Shown here: one piece after another, positions 1 through 7,554 of the stretch
Numbering within the stretch: the first letter of the stretch is position 1
How the letters are laid out: each line of letters opens with the position of its first letter
NCBI RefSeq assembly: GCF_035917235.1
Contig: NZ_CP108423.1
Location: 5,609,501-5,673,500 of the forward strand
Source of the DNA: Streptomyces sp. NBC_01294
GTDB taxonomy: Bacteria; Actinomycetota; Actinomycetes; Streptomycetales; Streptomycetaceae
Direction of reading: 5' to 3'
DNA: 64,000 bases
Position numbers and translations under genes: made by a program
The notes under the pieces: model-generated
The model's database searches: none
The model's input: only the letters and a program-made list of their open reading frames with translations
What the model was told of the DNA's origin: nothing

Positions 1-596
1 CCGGCGGGGTCCGCGGCGTCCCCGACGGCGACCCGCTGGAGCAGGCCGTACGTGAACTCCGCGACGCAGGGGCGCCCCTGAGCGGCGAATGCCAGGCGCC
101 AGCGGGTCGGCGCGGTGCCCTCCATCGGCCGTACGGGGGCGAAGGCCAGTGCCACCTCGTCCACCGTCGCCGACCAGGGCAGCAGGTCGTCCGGCGACTC
201 CAGTACGGGGCCCCGCGCGCCCGGCGCCCGGACGAGCCACTCGTTCCACACCGCCCCGTCCGGCGCCGCCAGCACCTCGAAGCGCAGGGCCGGCCAGAGC
301 GGCAGCGGCCACAGCAGGGCCTCGCACTCCAGATCGCCGATCGTGCGGCGCTCGGCGGACTCGGGCGGGCCGAGCACCGAGCGGTACCGGGCCAGCGCGC
401 CGCGGGAGCGGGACTGGGGGTCCCCCCGGACGGAGTCTGGGGGATGGACCATCGCCTGCCAGCGCCTGTTCGCCTCGCGCTGGTCCGCGAGCGAGGCGCC
501 CAGCCGGCGGCGGGCCTCGTCGGCAAGCTCCGGCTGGAAGTCCGCCATCCGCCGCAACAACACCAACTGGAAGGAGACCGGCCCGTAAGTTGTCAT
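1..596 (-). CDS. Conserved hypothetical protein, C-terminus outside window
   Basis: An open frame of 198 codons runs from an ATG at 596 on the minus strand to the window edge without a stop, so the 3' end is missing. The protein begins MTTYGPVSFQLV, has an arginine- and glutamate-rich helical stretch over residues 15-50, then alternates hydrophobic and charged residues with many tryptophans (about residues 95-130), which suggests a soluble alpha/beta protein. No signal peptide, membrane helix or catalytic motif is visible. I do not recognise the family. Third-position GC is high, as expected for a real gene. The divergent neighbour starts at 675, leaving a 78-bp shared promoter region. The start is the most upstream ATG, and no strong ribosome-binding site precedes it. 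Confidence 0.6.
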   Translation of the reverse strand, partial: MTTYGPVSFQLVLLRRMADFQPELADEARRRLGASLADQREANRRWQAMVHPPDSVRGDPQSRSRGALARYRSVLGPPESAERRTIGDLECEALLWPLPLWPALRFEVLAAPDGAVWNEWLVRAPGARGPVLESPDDLLPWSATVDEVALAFAPVRPMEGTAPTRWRLAFAAQGRPCVAEFTYGLLQRVAVGDAADPA

Positions 597-674
597 GGAG
601 GAAACGATTCCACACAGGATCCTTACGTTCTCGGGATACGGATGTTGCCGCAGACCACGTAGCCTGCGGGCGCC

Positions 675-1397
675 ATGAACTACTGCCACGCGTGCCGGAG
701 GCATCTCAACGGCGCACTCGCGTGCGCCGGATGCGGAACCCCGGCTGAGTACCTGATACCCGCCGCGCCCGTCGCCGCGTCCGTCCCCGGACCCGCCGTC
801 GAGGCGCCGGTCGCCGAGGCGCCGACCGCGCTGGCCGACGTGTACGCCGACTCGCTGGTCGTGCTGTCCGCGCCGAACGAGCGAAGAGCCGGTACGCGCC
901 GCCGGGCCACGCACCGGCGGCGCCGCCGGACCGTGCTGACCATCGCGCTCGGGCTGCTGATCGCGCTCGGGGGCTCGCTGGCGGTGGCCCGGATGACCGC
1001 CGAAGGCGAGGGCACCGACCGCGCCGCGAAGGTGGTGCTGACCGACGACGGCCCCCAGCAGCCGGCCCCGCTGCCGGACCTGCCGACGGCCGCGCCCACG
1101 GGGTCCGGCAAGGCCACCACGAAGGCGGCCGCGAGCACGAAGAAGGCCGGGTCCGGGGCGCCGACCGGGGGCGTCGCCCAGCCGGGGCTGACACCCTCCG
1201 CGCCCGCTCCCGTCACGTCGGGGCAGGAGTCCGGTACCCCCGGCCCGGGGAAGACCGTGCAGGGAGGGTCGGGTCAGCCCTCCGAGAGCGTTTCCAGCGG
1301 TGCGCCGACGTCGCCCACACCCGCGCCCCCGCCCCCGCCGAAGCCCACGCCGACCAAGGACTGCGGCTTCCTGGGCATGCTGTGCTGGGGCGACTGA
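675..1397 (+). CDS. SCO2400-like zinc-ribbon, single-pass membrane protein
   Basis: The 240-residue protein starts with two CxxC knuckles (C4/C7 and C17/C20), a small zinc ribbon of the type found in Streptomyces SCO2400-like proteins. A basic stretch (residues 69-86) leads into one membrane helix at about 87-106. The rest is a low-complexity Pro/Thr/Ser/Gly tail that ends in a short Cys-containing segment (DCGFLGMLCWGD). The expected topology is a cytoplasmic zinc ribbon and an extracytoplasmic disordered tail, possibly spanning cell-wall material. The function is unknown; the family name is from memory of the N-terminal sequence. It converges on the MarR gene, with the two stop codons directly adjacent at 1395-1400. 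Confidence 0.8.
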   Translation: MNYCHACRRHLNGALACAGCGTPAEYLIPAAPVAASVPGPAVEAPVAEAPTALADVYADSLVVLSAPNERRAGTRRRATHRRRRRTVLTIALGLLIALGGSLAVARMTAEGEGTDRAAKVVLTDDGPQQPAPLPDLPTAAPTGSGKATTKAAASTKKAGSGAPTGGVAQPGLTPSAPAPVTSGQESGTPGPGKTVQGGSGQPSESVSSGAPTSPTPAPPPPPKPTPTKDCGFLGMLCWGD

Positions 1398-1823
1398 CTA
1401 GCCTCCCAGCATCCGCTTGAGCAGGTCCCGCAGCACCGCCCGCTCCGCCGGGGACAGCCCTGCCAGCGGTTCGCGCGCGAAGTCCAGCGACTCGCGCAGC
1501 CGCTCCGCCGTCTGCAGCCCCTCCTCGGTGGGGGCGGCCAGCTTGACCCGCCGGTCGGCGGGGTCCGGGCGGCGCTCGACCAGGCCGCCCCGCTCCAGCC
1601 GGTCGACGATCCCGGTCACGTTCGAGGGCTCGCACCTCAGCTTCTGCGCGATGCGGCGCATCGGCATGGGCTCCAGGGAGAGCAGGTTCAGCACCTTGGC
1701 CTGGGCGCCGGTCAGCTGATGGCTGGCGGCCGCGTGCTCGTACTCCATGTGGTACCGGGCCACGACATCGCCGATGAGTTCGACGACCTCGACGGTCACT
1801 GGGTCTACGCGACGACTGGGCAT
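1398..1823 (-). CDS. MarR-family regulator, single-cysteine (redox type likely)
   Basis: A 141-residue winged-helix regulator. The DNA-binding core spans about residues 36-105, with a recognition-helix region RCEPSNVTGIVDRLE followed by the wing RRPDPADRRVKLAAPTEEG. The start ATG at 1823 (MPSRRVDP) is chosen over an in-frame start at 1871 because family members begin here and the longer version would run through the operator. The only cysteine is C64, at the start of the recognition helix rather than in the N-terminal position of classical OhrR. It diverges from a quinone-type oxidoreductase and an Ohr peroxidase, with a strong palindrome between them (1874-1894). I infer a repressor that responds to oxidants or electrophiles; the inducer is unknown. 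Confidence 0.85.
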   Translation of the reverse strand: MPSRRVDPVTVEVVELIGDVVARYHMEYEHAAASHQLTGAQAKVLNLLSLEPMPMRRIAQKLRCEPSNVTGIVDRLERGGLVERRPDPADRRVKLAAPTEEGLQTAERLRESLDFAREPLAGLSPAERAVLRDLLKRMLGG

Positions 1824-1844
1824 GGAACCAGCGTACCCATTTAC

Positions 1845-1894
1845 TTGACAACATGAAATATCCAGGCGCATGGTTGTTTCACCTAGTGAAGCAA
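1845..1894 (+). promoter_or_regulatory. Promoter with MarR operator
   Basis: TTGACA at 1845-1850 matches a -35 box, with a plausible -10 (CATGGT) at 1869-1874. Overlapping the -10 and start region is the palindrome TTGTTTCAC-CTA-GTGAAGCAA at 1874-1894: two 9-bp arms with one mismatch. Its position and symmetry fit an operator where a MarR dimer would block transcription of the oxidoreductase gene. Confidence 0.7.
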
Positions 1895-1918
1895 TTTCGT
1901 TCTGACCAGGAGCGCCGC

Positions 1919-2941
1919 ATGTCTGAGATCCCCGCCGTCAGCCGCGAGTGGCACCTCGTCCGTCGCCCGCAGGGCTGGCCCGTCGCCGAGGACTTCGCCC
2001 TGCGCGAGGTGCCCGTGTCCGCCGAGCCCGCCGCCGGCCGGATCCTCGTACGCAACCTGCACATGTCCGTGGACCCGTACATGCGCGGCCGGATGAACGA
2101 CGTGAAGTCGTACATCCCGCCCTTCCAGCTGGACGAGCCGATGCAGGGCGGCGCCGTCGGCGAGGTCGTCGCCTCCGCCGCCGAGGGCTTCGCCGTCGGC
2201 GACCACGTGCTGCACCACCTGGGCTGGCGCGAGTACGCGGAGCTCGACGCGAAGTTCGCCACCAAGGTGGACGCCTCGCTCGCCCCGCTCTCCGCCTACC
2301 TCGGCGTCCTCGGCATGCCGGGCCTGACCGCCTACGCCGGCCTCTTCGAGGTCGCCTCCTTCAAGGAGGGCGACTCCGTCTTCGTCTCCGGCGCCGCCGG
2401 TGCGGTCGGCAGCCTCGTCGGCCAGTTCGCCAAGATCAAGGGCGCCTCCCGGGTCATCGGCTCCGCCGGCTCGGACGACAAGGTGACGCTGCTCACGGAG
2501 AAGTACGGCTTCGACGCCGCCTTCAACTACAAGAACGGCCCCGTCGCCGAGCAGCTGCCGGCCGCGGCCCCCGAGGGCATCGACGTCTACTTCGACAACG
2601 TCGGCGGTGACCACCTGGAGGCCGCCATCTCCTCGATGAAGGTGAACGGCCGGGCCACCCTGTGCGGCGCGATCGCCGGCTACAACGACACCGAGGCCGC
2701 CCCCGGCCCGCGCAACCTGATGCAGGTCATCGGCAAGCGCCTGCGCCTGCAGGGCATCCTCGTCAACGACCACGCCGGACTGCAGCAGCAGTTCGTCCAG
2801 GACGTCGCCGGATGGCTGCGTTCCGGCGAGCTGCGCTACGACGAGACGGTCGTCGAGGGCGTCGAGAACGCCACCTCGGCCTTCCTCGGCATGCTCCGCG
2901 GCGAGAACACCGGAAAGATGATCGTTTCTTTCACCGGTTAG
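1919..2941 (+). CDS. NADP-dependent oxidoreductase, MDR superfamily (quinone/enone reductase type)
   Basis: A 340-residue zinc-free medium-chain reductase of the leukotriene B4 dehydrogenase/CurA group. The N-terminal GroES-like domain contains NLHMSVDPYMRGRM (residues 46-59). The nucleotide-binding segment is SGAAGAVGSLVGQ at 157-169, after the conserved GMPGLTAY at 132-139. Zinc-ligand cysteines are absent. Such enzymes reduce enones, alkenals and quinones with NADPH in the cytoplasm. The start ATG at 1919 is set by AGGAG at 1908-1912; a longer frame from 1853 would read through the operator. It sits directly behind the MarR operator and 65 bp before ohr, so it is probably co-transcribed in a redox-detoxification operon. 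Confidence 0.9.
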   Translation: MSEIPAVSREWHLVRRPQGWPVAEDFALREVPVSAEPAAGRILVRNLHMSVDPYMRGRMNDVKSYIPPFQLDEPMQGGAVGEVVASAAEGFAVGDHVLHHLGWREYAELDAKFATKVDASLAPLSAYLGVLGMPGLTAYAGLFEVASFKEGDSVFVSGAAGAVGSLVGQFAKIKGASRVIGSAGSDDKVTLLTEKYGFDAAFNYKNGPVAEQLPAAAPEGIDVYFDNVGGDHLEAAISSMKVNGRATLCGAIAGYNDTEAAPGPRNLMQVIGKRLRLQGILVNDHAGLQQQFVQDVAGWLRSGELRYDETVVEGVENATSAFLGMLRGENTGKMIVSFTG

Positions 2942-3006
2942 GCTCACTCCACAACCGTCGTGGCCGTGGGCGCGAGTCGCGACGATTACCAGGAGGATCA
3001 TTCTTC

Positions 3007-3429
3007 ATGTCCATCCAGCAGTCCGACGTCGCGTACACCGCCGTTGCCACCGCCGAGAACGGCCGTGACGGCCGCGTCGCCACCAACGACGGCCAGCTCG
3101 ACGTCGTCGTGAACCCGCCGAAGGAGCTCGGTGGCAGCGGCGCCGGTACCAACCCGGAGCAGCTGTTCGCCGCCGGCTACAGCGCCTGCTTCCAGGGCGC
3201 CCTGGGCGTCGTCGCCAAGAACGTGAACGCCGACATCTCCGGCTCCACGGTCACCGCCGAGGTCGGCATCGGCAAGAACGACGAGGGCTTCGGTCTGATC
3301 GTCAAGATCTCCGCCGTGATCCCCAACGTGGACGCCGCCACCGCCAAGGAGCTCATCGAGAAGGCCCACGAGGTCTGCCCGTACTCCAAGGCCACCCGCG
3401 GCAACATCACCGTCGAGCTCGCCGTCTGA
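3007..3429 (+). CDS. ohr: Organic hydroperoxide resistance protein (Ohr/OsmC family)
   Basis: A 140-residue Ohr peroxidase. It carries the peroxidatic cysteine in GYSACFQGAL (C61) and the resolving cysteine in HEVCPYSKATRGN (C124), plus the conserved NPEQLFAAGY. Ohr proteins reduce organic hydroperoxides to alcohols through a disulfide recycled by lipoylated proteins in the cytoplasm. AGGAGG at 2991-2996 sets the ATG at 3007. It follows the oxidoreductase by 65 bp with no terminator between, and a strong terminator follows at 3445. The divergent MarR gene is the likely regulator, although that regulator lacks the usual OhrR sensing cysteine. Confidence 0.95.
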   Translation: MSIQQSDVAYTAVATAENGRDGRVATNDGQLDVVVNPPKELGGSGAGTNPEQLFAAGYSACFQGALGVVAKNVNADISGSTVTAEVGIGKNDEGFGLIVKISAVIPNVDAATAKELIEKAHEVCPYSKATRGNITVELAV

Positions 3430-3444
3430 TCCGGCGCAGCTCAG

Positions 3445-3477
3445 CGAAGGCCGCACCCCGACGGGGTGCGGCCTTCG
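3445..3477 (+). terminator. Rho-independent-type terminator after ohr
   Basis: A perfect 15-bp inverted repeat, CGAAGGCCGCACCCC-GAC-GGGGTGCGGCCTTCG, lies 16 bp after the ohr stop. There is no long T tract, which is usual in high-GC actinomycetes. Confidence 0.8.
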
Positions 3478-3494
3478 CCGTCTAAACTGGCCGC

Positions 3495-4295
3495 ATGCGT
3501 GATCTTGCGGGGGGCTTCCGGTATCTGCTGGCCGGACAGCGATGGGTGTTCGGCCACGGCCGGTGGTTCGGCTTCGGGCTGCTGCCCGGGCTGGTCTCGC
3601 TGGTCCTCTACGCCGGCGCGCTGATCGGGCTCGGCTACGGAGCCGACGACCTGAGCGCCTGGGCGACGCCCTTCGCCGACGGCTGGTCCTCACCGTGGCT
3701 CGCGATCTTCCGCGGCTTCCTGACCGCGCTGGTCTTCAGCCTCGGGCTCTTCCTCGCGGTGATCACCTTCACCGCCGTGACCCTGCTGATCGGCCAGCCC
3801 TTCTACGAGTCCCTCTCGGAGCAGGTCGACCGCAGCGAGGGCGGCGAGGTCCCCGAGTCCGGGCTCCCGCTCTGGCTGGAGCTGTGGATCTCGGCCCGCG
3901 ACAGCGTGAAGGTGCTCGCCCGCGTCCTGCTGTACGGGATCCTGCTCTTCGCCCTCGGCTTCATCCCGGTGATCGGGCAGACCGTGGTCCCGGTGCTCGG
4001 GTTCTGTGTCTCCGGATACTTCCTCACCCAGGAGCTCACCGCCGTGGCCCTGCAGCGGCGCAAGGTGGACCTGCCCGACCGGCTGGCGCTGCTGCGGTCG
4101 CGGCGGATGCTCGTGCTGGGCTTCGGCGTGCCGCTGGTGCTGGCCTTCATCGTGCCGCTGGTCGCGGTGTTCCTGATGCCGGGAGCGGTGGCGGGGGCCA
4201 CCCTGATGGCGCGCGACCTCATGCGCGCCGACGAGGCTCCGGCCGCCGAATCCACCCCCGCGGGCTTCGGACCGCCCCCGCCGGCGTACTCGTAA
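3495..4295 (+). CDS. EI24/CysZ-like integral membrane protein
   Basis: A 266-residue protein with about five hydrophobic segments (residues 27-48, 72-100, 143-180, 208-235) and the N-terminal signature GGFRYLLAGQRWVFGHGRW of the EI24 (etoposide-induced 2.4/CysZ) family. It has a QPFYESLSEQVDR stretch after the second helix and a proline-rich cytoplasmic tail. Bacterial CysZ relatives mediate sulfate uptake, but actinobacterial EI24 proteins are mostly uncharacterised, so no substrate is assigned. It stands alone behind the ohr terminator and converges on the oxidoreductase at 4315. Confidence 0.8.
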   Translation: MRDLAGGFRYLLAGQRWVFGHGRWFGFGLLPGLVSLVLYAGALIGLGYGADDLSAWATPFADGWSSPWLAIFRGFLTALVFSLGLFLAVITFTAVTLLIGQPFYESLSEQVDRSEGGEVPESGLPLWLELWISARDSVKVLARVLLYGILLFALGFIPVIGQTVVPVLGFCVSGYFLTQELTAVALQRRKVDLPDRLALLRSRRMLVLGFGVPLVLAFIVPLVAVFLMPGAVAGATLMARDLMRADEAPAAESTPAGFGPPPPAYS

Positions 4296-4314
4296 CCGCC
4301 GCTCCCCGACCGTC

Positions 4315-5202
4315 CTACCGCTTCAGCAGCGTGATCGCCCCCGCCGTGTCCTCCCCGCCGTGGGCGGCCGGATCGGCGGTCAGCCGGCGGCGCATCAGGT
4401 CCAGGTACGGGGAGATCAGCTCGGCGCTGACCCCCTGCTGCTCGGCCGTGCGCAGCAGGGTGCCGCTGGCCGCGGTCTGCATCGCCAGGCTGGACACCAC
4501 CCCGGTGGTGAAGTCCCGCGAGGTCAGCCGCTCGGCGGCGCTGCCGACGAAGAAGCCCATCGCGCCGAGCCACTCGGACAGCAGCGGAGCCAGGTCCTTC
4601 GGGGCGATGTCCTCGCCCTCGATCAGCGCGTAGGCGTGCGAGATGCCGGCGAACATCCCGTACATCGCGCTGAGCAGCGCCACGTCGTGCAGCGCCGCGT
4701 GCCCGGGGTCCTCGCCGACGAAACGGGCCCCGGCCGGTACCTCCAGCGTCGCCCGGTGGGTGTCGAACAGTGCGCGCGAGCCGCTGTAGAAGACGTAGCC
4801 CCCGGCCTCGGGGACGCCGATCATCGTCGGCGTGGCCATGATCCCGCCGTCCACGAACCGGGCCCCGCGCTCCTCGGCCCAGGCGGCCCGTGCGCGCCCC
4901 TCGGCCGGGGTGCCGGTGGTGAGGTCGACGAGGTCCTTGCCGGTCAGGTCGACGCCGTCCAGGGCGGAGCCGACGGTGGCGTCGTCCAGCAGGCAGATCA
5001 CGACCAGCCCGTTCGCCGCGACGGCCTCGGCCGGGCTCGCGGCGACGACGGCCCCTTCGGCGGCCGGCGCCGCGGCCTTGGCGGCGGTGCGGTTCCAGAC
5101 GGTCAGGCGGTGCCCGGCGGCGAGCCAGGTGCGGGCGAGGGCGGTGCCCATGTCGCCGAGTCCGAGCAGGGTGAGCGAGTTCTTCGGTGCGTTGTCGGTC
5201 AT
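4315..5202 (-). CDS. NAD(P)-dependent oxidoreductase, imine reductase/beta-hydroxyacid dehydrogenase type
   Basis: A 295-residue protein with an N-terminal Rossmann fold. GLGDMGTALARTWLAAGH (residues 14-31) is the dinucleotide motif and VWNRT follows strand 2, favouring NADPH. The helical C-terminal half (about 165-290) resembles imine reductases and reductive aminases more than 6-phosphogluconate dehydrogenase. The ATG at 5202 (MTDNAPKN) is chosen because the longer frame to 5238 enters the intergenic region shared with the divergent HxlR gene. That regulator probably controls it. The substrate is unknown: imine, keto acid and 3-hydroxyacid are all possible. Confidence 0.85.
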   Translation of the reverse strand: MTDNAPKNSLTLLGLGDMGTALARTWLAAGHRLTVWNRTAAKAAAPAAEGAVVAASPAEAVAANGLVVICLLDDATVGSALDGVDLTGKDLVDLTTGTPAEGRARAAWAEERGARFVDGGIMATPTMIGVPEAGGYVFYSGSRALFDTHRATLEVPAGARFVGEDPGHAALHDVALLSAMYGMFAGISHAYALIEGEDIAPKDLAPLLSEWLGAMGFFVGSAAERLTSRDFTTGVVSSLAMQTAASGTLLRTAEQQGVSAELISPYLDLMRRRLTADPAAHGGEDTAGAITLLKR

Positions 5203-5236
5203 GGCGTTTAGCCTGGTGGCAGGCCAGGAGACGCTC

Positions 5237-5265
5237 AAGTACGCACCTTGGAGTGGGTGGTTACC
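5237..5265. promoter_or_regulatory. Possible HxlR operator
   Basis: In the 94-bp gap between the divergent reductase and HxlR genes, an imperfect inverted element (GTACGCAC...GTGGGT-TAC) resembles sites seen beside HxlR/DUF24 regulators. The symmetry is partial and the assignment rests mainly on position. Confidence 0.35.
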
Positions 5266-5296
5266 CCGAGGTGAGCGAGCAGGTGGGGAGTGCGCG

Positions 5297-5632
5297 ATGG
5301 CGGTGACACGAAGGCCCGGAGCGGATCACTGCGGGATCGCGGCGGCGATGTCCGTGATCGACGGCAAGTGGAAGGTCTCGCTCCTGTGGGAGCTGGAACA
5401 GCGCCCGCGCCGGTTCGGTGAGCTGCGCAGGCTCGTCCCGGGCGTCTCCGAGAAGGTGCTCGCCGCCCAGCTGCGCGAGCTGGAGACCGACGGCATCGTG
5501 CACCGCGAGGTGTACGACGAGGTCCCGCCGCGGGTCGAGTACTCCCTGACCCCGCTGGGCCAGGGGCTGAACGCGGCCCTGGAATCCCTGGGGGAGTGGG
5601 GTACGAAGCACCTGCTGCCGGACTCCGCATAG
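5297..5632 (+). CDS. HxlR-family (DUF24) regulator with N-terminal cysteine
   Basis: A 111-residue MarR-like winged helix of the HxlR/DUF24 family, with a WKVSLLWELEQRPRRFGEL helix-turn-helix entry and the family ending YSLTPLGQGLNAALE. Cys12 sits just before the first helix (GADHCGIAAAM), the place where YodB, QorR and HypR carry their redox-sensing cysteine. GGTGGGGAG at 5282-5290 supports the ATG at 5297. A much longer frame upstream is the antisense of the reductase and is rejected. It diverges from the NAD(P) oxidoreductase and probably senses quinones, aldehydes or oxidants and controls that gene. Confidence 0.9.
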   Translation: MAVTRRPGADHCGIAAAMSVIDGKWKVSLLWELEQRPRRFGELRRLVPGVSEKVLAAQLRELETDGIVHREVYDEVPPRVEYSLTPLGQGLNAALESLGEWGTKHLLPDSA

Positions 5633-5691
5633 CGTTCCGCGTTGTCGAACGGTGATCGGTTACCGGCCCCCGGGTACCCCGGATGGGCCCG

Positions 5692-5697
5692 TAGTAT
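5692..5697 (+). promoter_or_regulatory. Candidate -10 box (TAGTAT)
   Basis: TAGTAT fits an actinomycete vegetative -10 in the 211-bp gap (5633-5843) before the glycosyltransferase operon. No good -35 is visible. The leader would be about 140 nt. The rest of the gap holds nothing I recognise. Confidence 0.35.
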
Positions 5698-5843
5698 GCA
5701 CGGGAGCAAGTGCCAAGGCTGTCTCTCGCCGCCCTTGAGTTCGCCCTGGCCCGGAGCTTCGGCGGGGGCCGGAGCAGGGCAGCGGCTTGCCGAGCCACGA
5801 CCGGCCGCCGGGCCGACGACCGACCAGCAGTAGGGACCCAGCA

Positions 5844-7541
5844 GTGACAGTCAGTACCGAGGGCACGGTGGCCGTGCTGCCCCCGGGCGGACCGACCGCG
5901 CCCGCCCGCCCGATATCGGCCGCCCGACGAGGGCTCACCTCCCGCGGCACGCTCCTGCTCCTCGAAGCACTCGTCGCGTTCGCCGCGGCGCTCGTGCTTC
6001 CGTTGCTCGCCCGCGGCTTCAATTTCAACCCGCTGAACCGGATCGCACAGGTCAGCGCCCTCGCGGCGATCCAGCTGCGGTTCGCGCTCCTCGGCCTGCT
6101 GGTCATCGGCGCGGTGGCGCTGGCCATGCGGCTGCGCAAGGGCCGGCACTTCGACCTGACCGCCCGGTTCGCCGCCGCCGGCCTCGCGGGCCTGGCCAGC
6201 GGCTTCGTCGCCGCCGGCGCGGTCGTGGCCCTCCACGGCACGCCCTGGCCGATGTTCGGCCTCAACGGCGACAGCGGCCGCATCGTCGAGTGGGCCCACG
6301 CGGTGGCCAACGGACGCCCCTCGGGCTCCCCGGTCTACCCGCCGGCCCCCCTCCACACCCTCGGCTACTACGCCGAGTGGTTCCGCGGCGGCAACACCGC
6401 CTACGCCTTCAAGGACCTCCAGATCCTCGGCGCCGCCGCCTTCGGCCCGCTGGTCTACCTCTGCTGGCGCATGCTGCTCAGCCCGGTCCGTGCCCTCGCC
6501 TTCGGCGTGGCCCCGGCCTTCGCGCTGATCGACGCGTACAAGCCCTACAGCCAGACCGTGCTCGTCATGCTGGTTCCGGTCCTGGTGGCGCTGGTGGTGT
6601 CGCTGGGCCGCAGCGGCACGCAGAACTGGCGGCCGCTCCTGCTCAAGGGCGCCGGATTCGGCGCGCTGCTCGGCATGCTCTTCCTCACCTACTCGGGCTG
6701 GTTCCTGTGGAGCGCGGCGGGTGTGCTGTTCGCCGCCCTGCTGTACTTCCCGTGGCGGACCGGCCGGCTCAAGGGCGCGGCCTTCCTCGGCGCCACCCTG
6801 GCCGCCTTCCTCGTGGTCGCGGGGCGCTACCTCAGGGTCATGCTGATCGAGGGCCAGACCACCAAGGACTACAACTTCCGGTTCGACAACTTCACCGACC
6901 CGGCGTACTACCTCATGTGGCGCACGGACATGCCCGGCAAGGTCGGCGAATGGCCGCTGCCCGGTGAATACGGCGGGGTCGGGCTGTTCGCCCTGGTCAC
7001 CTTCGTCTGCCTGGGTGCCGCGATCTGGCTGGGCATCCGCACGCCGATGGTGGTCACCATCGCCGCGATGTTCATCAGCGCGTGGGTGATGCGCATGTAC
7101 ATCGCCTCGAACATGTACGAGACGCAGACCGTCCAGCTGTACACCCGCACGAACAACCAGCTGCTCTACTGCGGGCTGCTGCTGTCCGCGCTGCTCGTCC
7201 ACCTGGTCGCGCAGCGGATGGCCGCGCGCCGGGCCGACTCCGGGACCGAGCCCGAGGCCGAGCTCCAGGCCGGGTCCAACGCCTCGCGGGGCACGGCGAG
7301 CGCCGGCTTCCCCGGTCGCGAGGGTGCGGTGATCGGAGCCATGTGCGCCCTGCTGCTGCTCCTGGGCACGGTCTCCTCCTCGATGGCAGACCGCTACATG
7401 CCGGCCAAGGAGAACACCTACCGGATCCTGCCCTGGGTGTCGCACACCATCACGGAGAAGGACGGGAGCTGCCCGAAGTACGCGCCCGGCGGCACCTGCT
7501 CCAAGGACGGCGACCAGAGCTGGCTGACCTTCATCCGATGA
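5844..7541 (+). CDS. GT-C type membrane glycosyltransferase, AftA-like (arabinofuranosyltransferase family)
   Basis: A 565-residue polytopic protein with 11-13 predicted helices. It resembles the AftA family (GT85), which adds the first arabinofuranose from decaprenyl-phosphate arabinose to galactan in mycobacteria. After the first helices it has FGLNGDSGRIVEWA (residues 138-151), with Asp143 in the loop where GT-C enzymes hold the catalytic acid, then YPPAPLHTLGYYAEW. A long C-terminal extracytoplasmic stretch rich in polar residues follows (from about 440). Streptomyces lacks mycobacterial arabinogalactan, so the acceptor is presumably another wall polysaccharide. The GTG at 5844 is the best supported start, but its ribosome-binding site is weak. 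It is followed 13 bp later by a DUF2142 gene. Confidence 0.75.
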   Translation: MTVSTEGTVAVLPPGGPTAPARPISAARRGLTSRGTLLLLEALVAFAAALVLPLLARGFNFNPLNRIAQVSALAAIQLRFALLGLLVIGAVALAMRLRKGRHFDLTARFAAAGLAGLASGFVAAGAVVALHGTPWPMFGLNGDSGRIVEWAHAVANGRPSGSPVYPPAPLHTLGYYAEWFRGGNTAYAFKDLQILGAAAFGPLVYLCWRMLLSPVRALAFGVAPAFALIDAYKPYSQTVLVMLVPVLVALVVSLGRSGTQNWRPLLLKGAGFGALLGMLFLTYSGWFLWSAAGVLFAALLYFPWRTGRLKGAAFLGATLAAFLVVAGRYLRVMLIEGQTTKDYNFRFDNFTDPAYYLMWRTDMPGKVGEWPLPGEYGGVGLFALVTFVCLGAAIWLGIRTPMVVTIAAMFISAWVMRMYIASNMYETQTVQLYTRTNNQLLYCGLLLSALLVHLVAQRMAARRADSGTEPEAELQAGSNASRGTASAGFPGREGAVIGAMCALLLLLGTVSSSMADRYMPAKENTYRILPWVSHTITEKDGSCPKYAPGGTCSKDGDQSWLTFIR

Positions 7542-7554
7542 CCCGGGGGAAACG

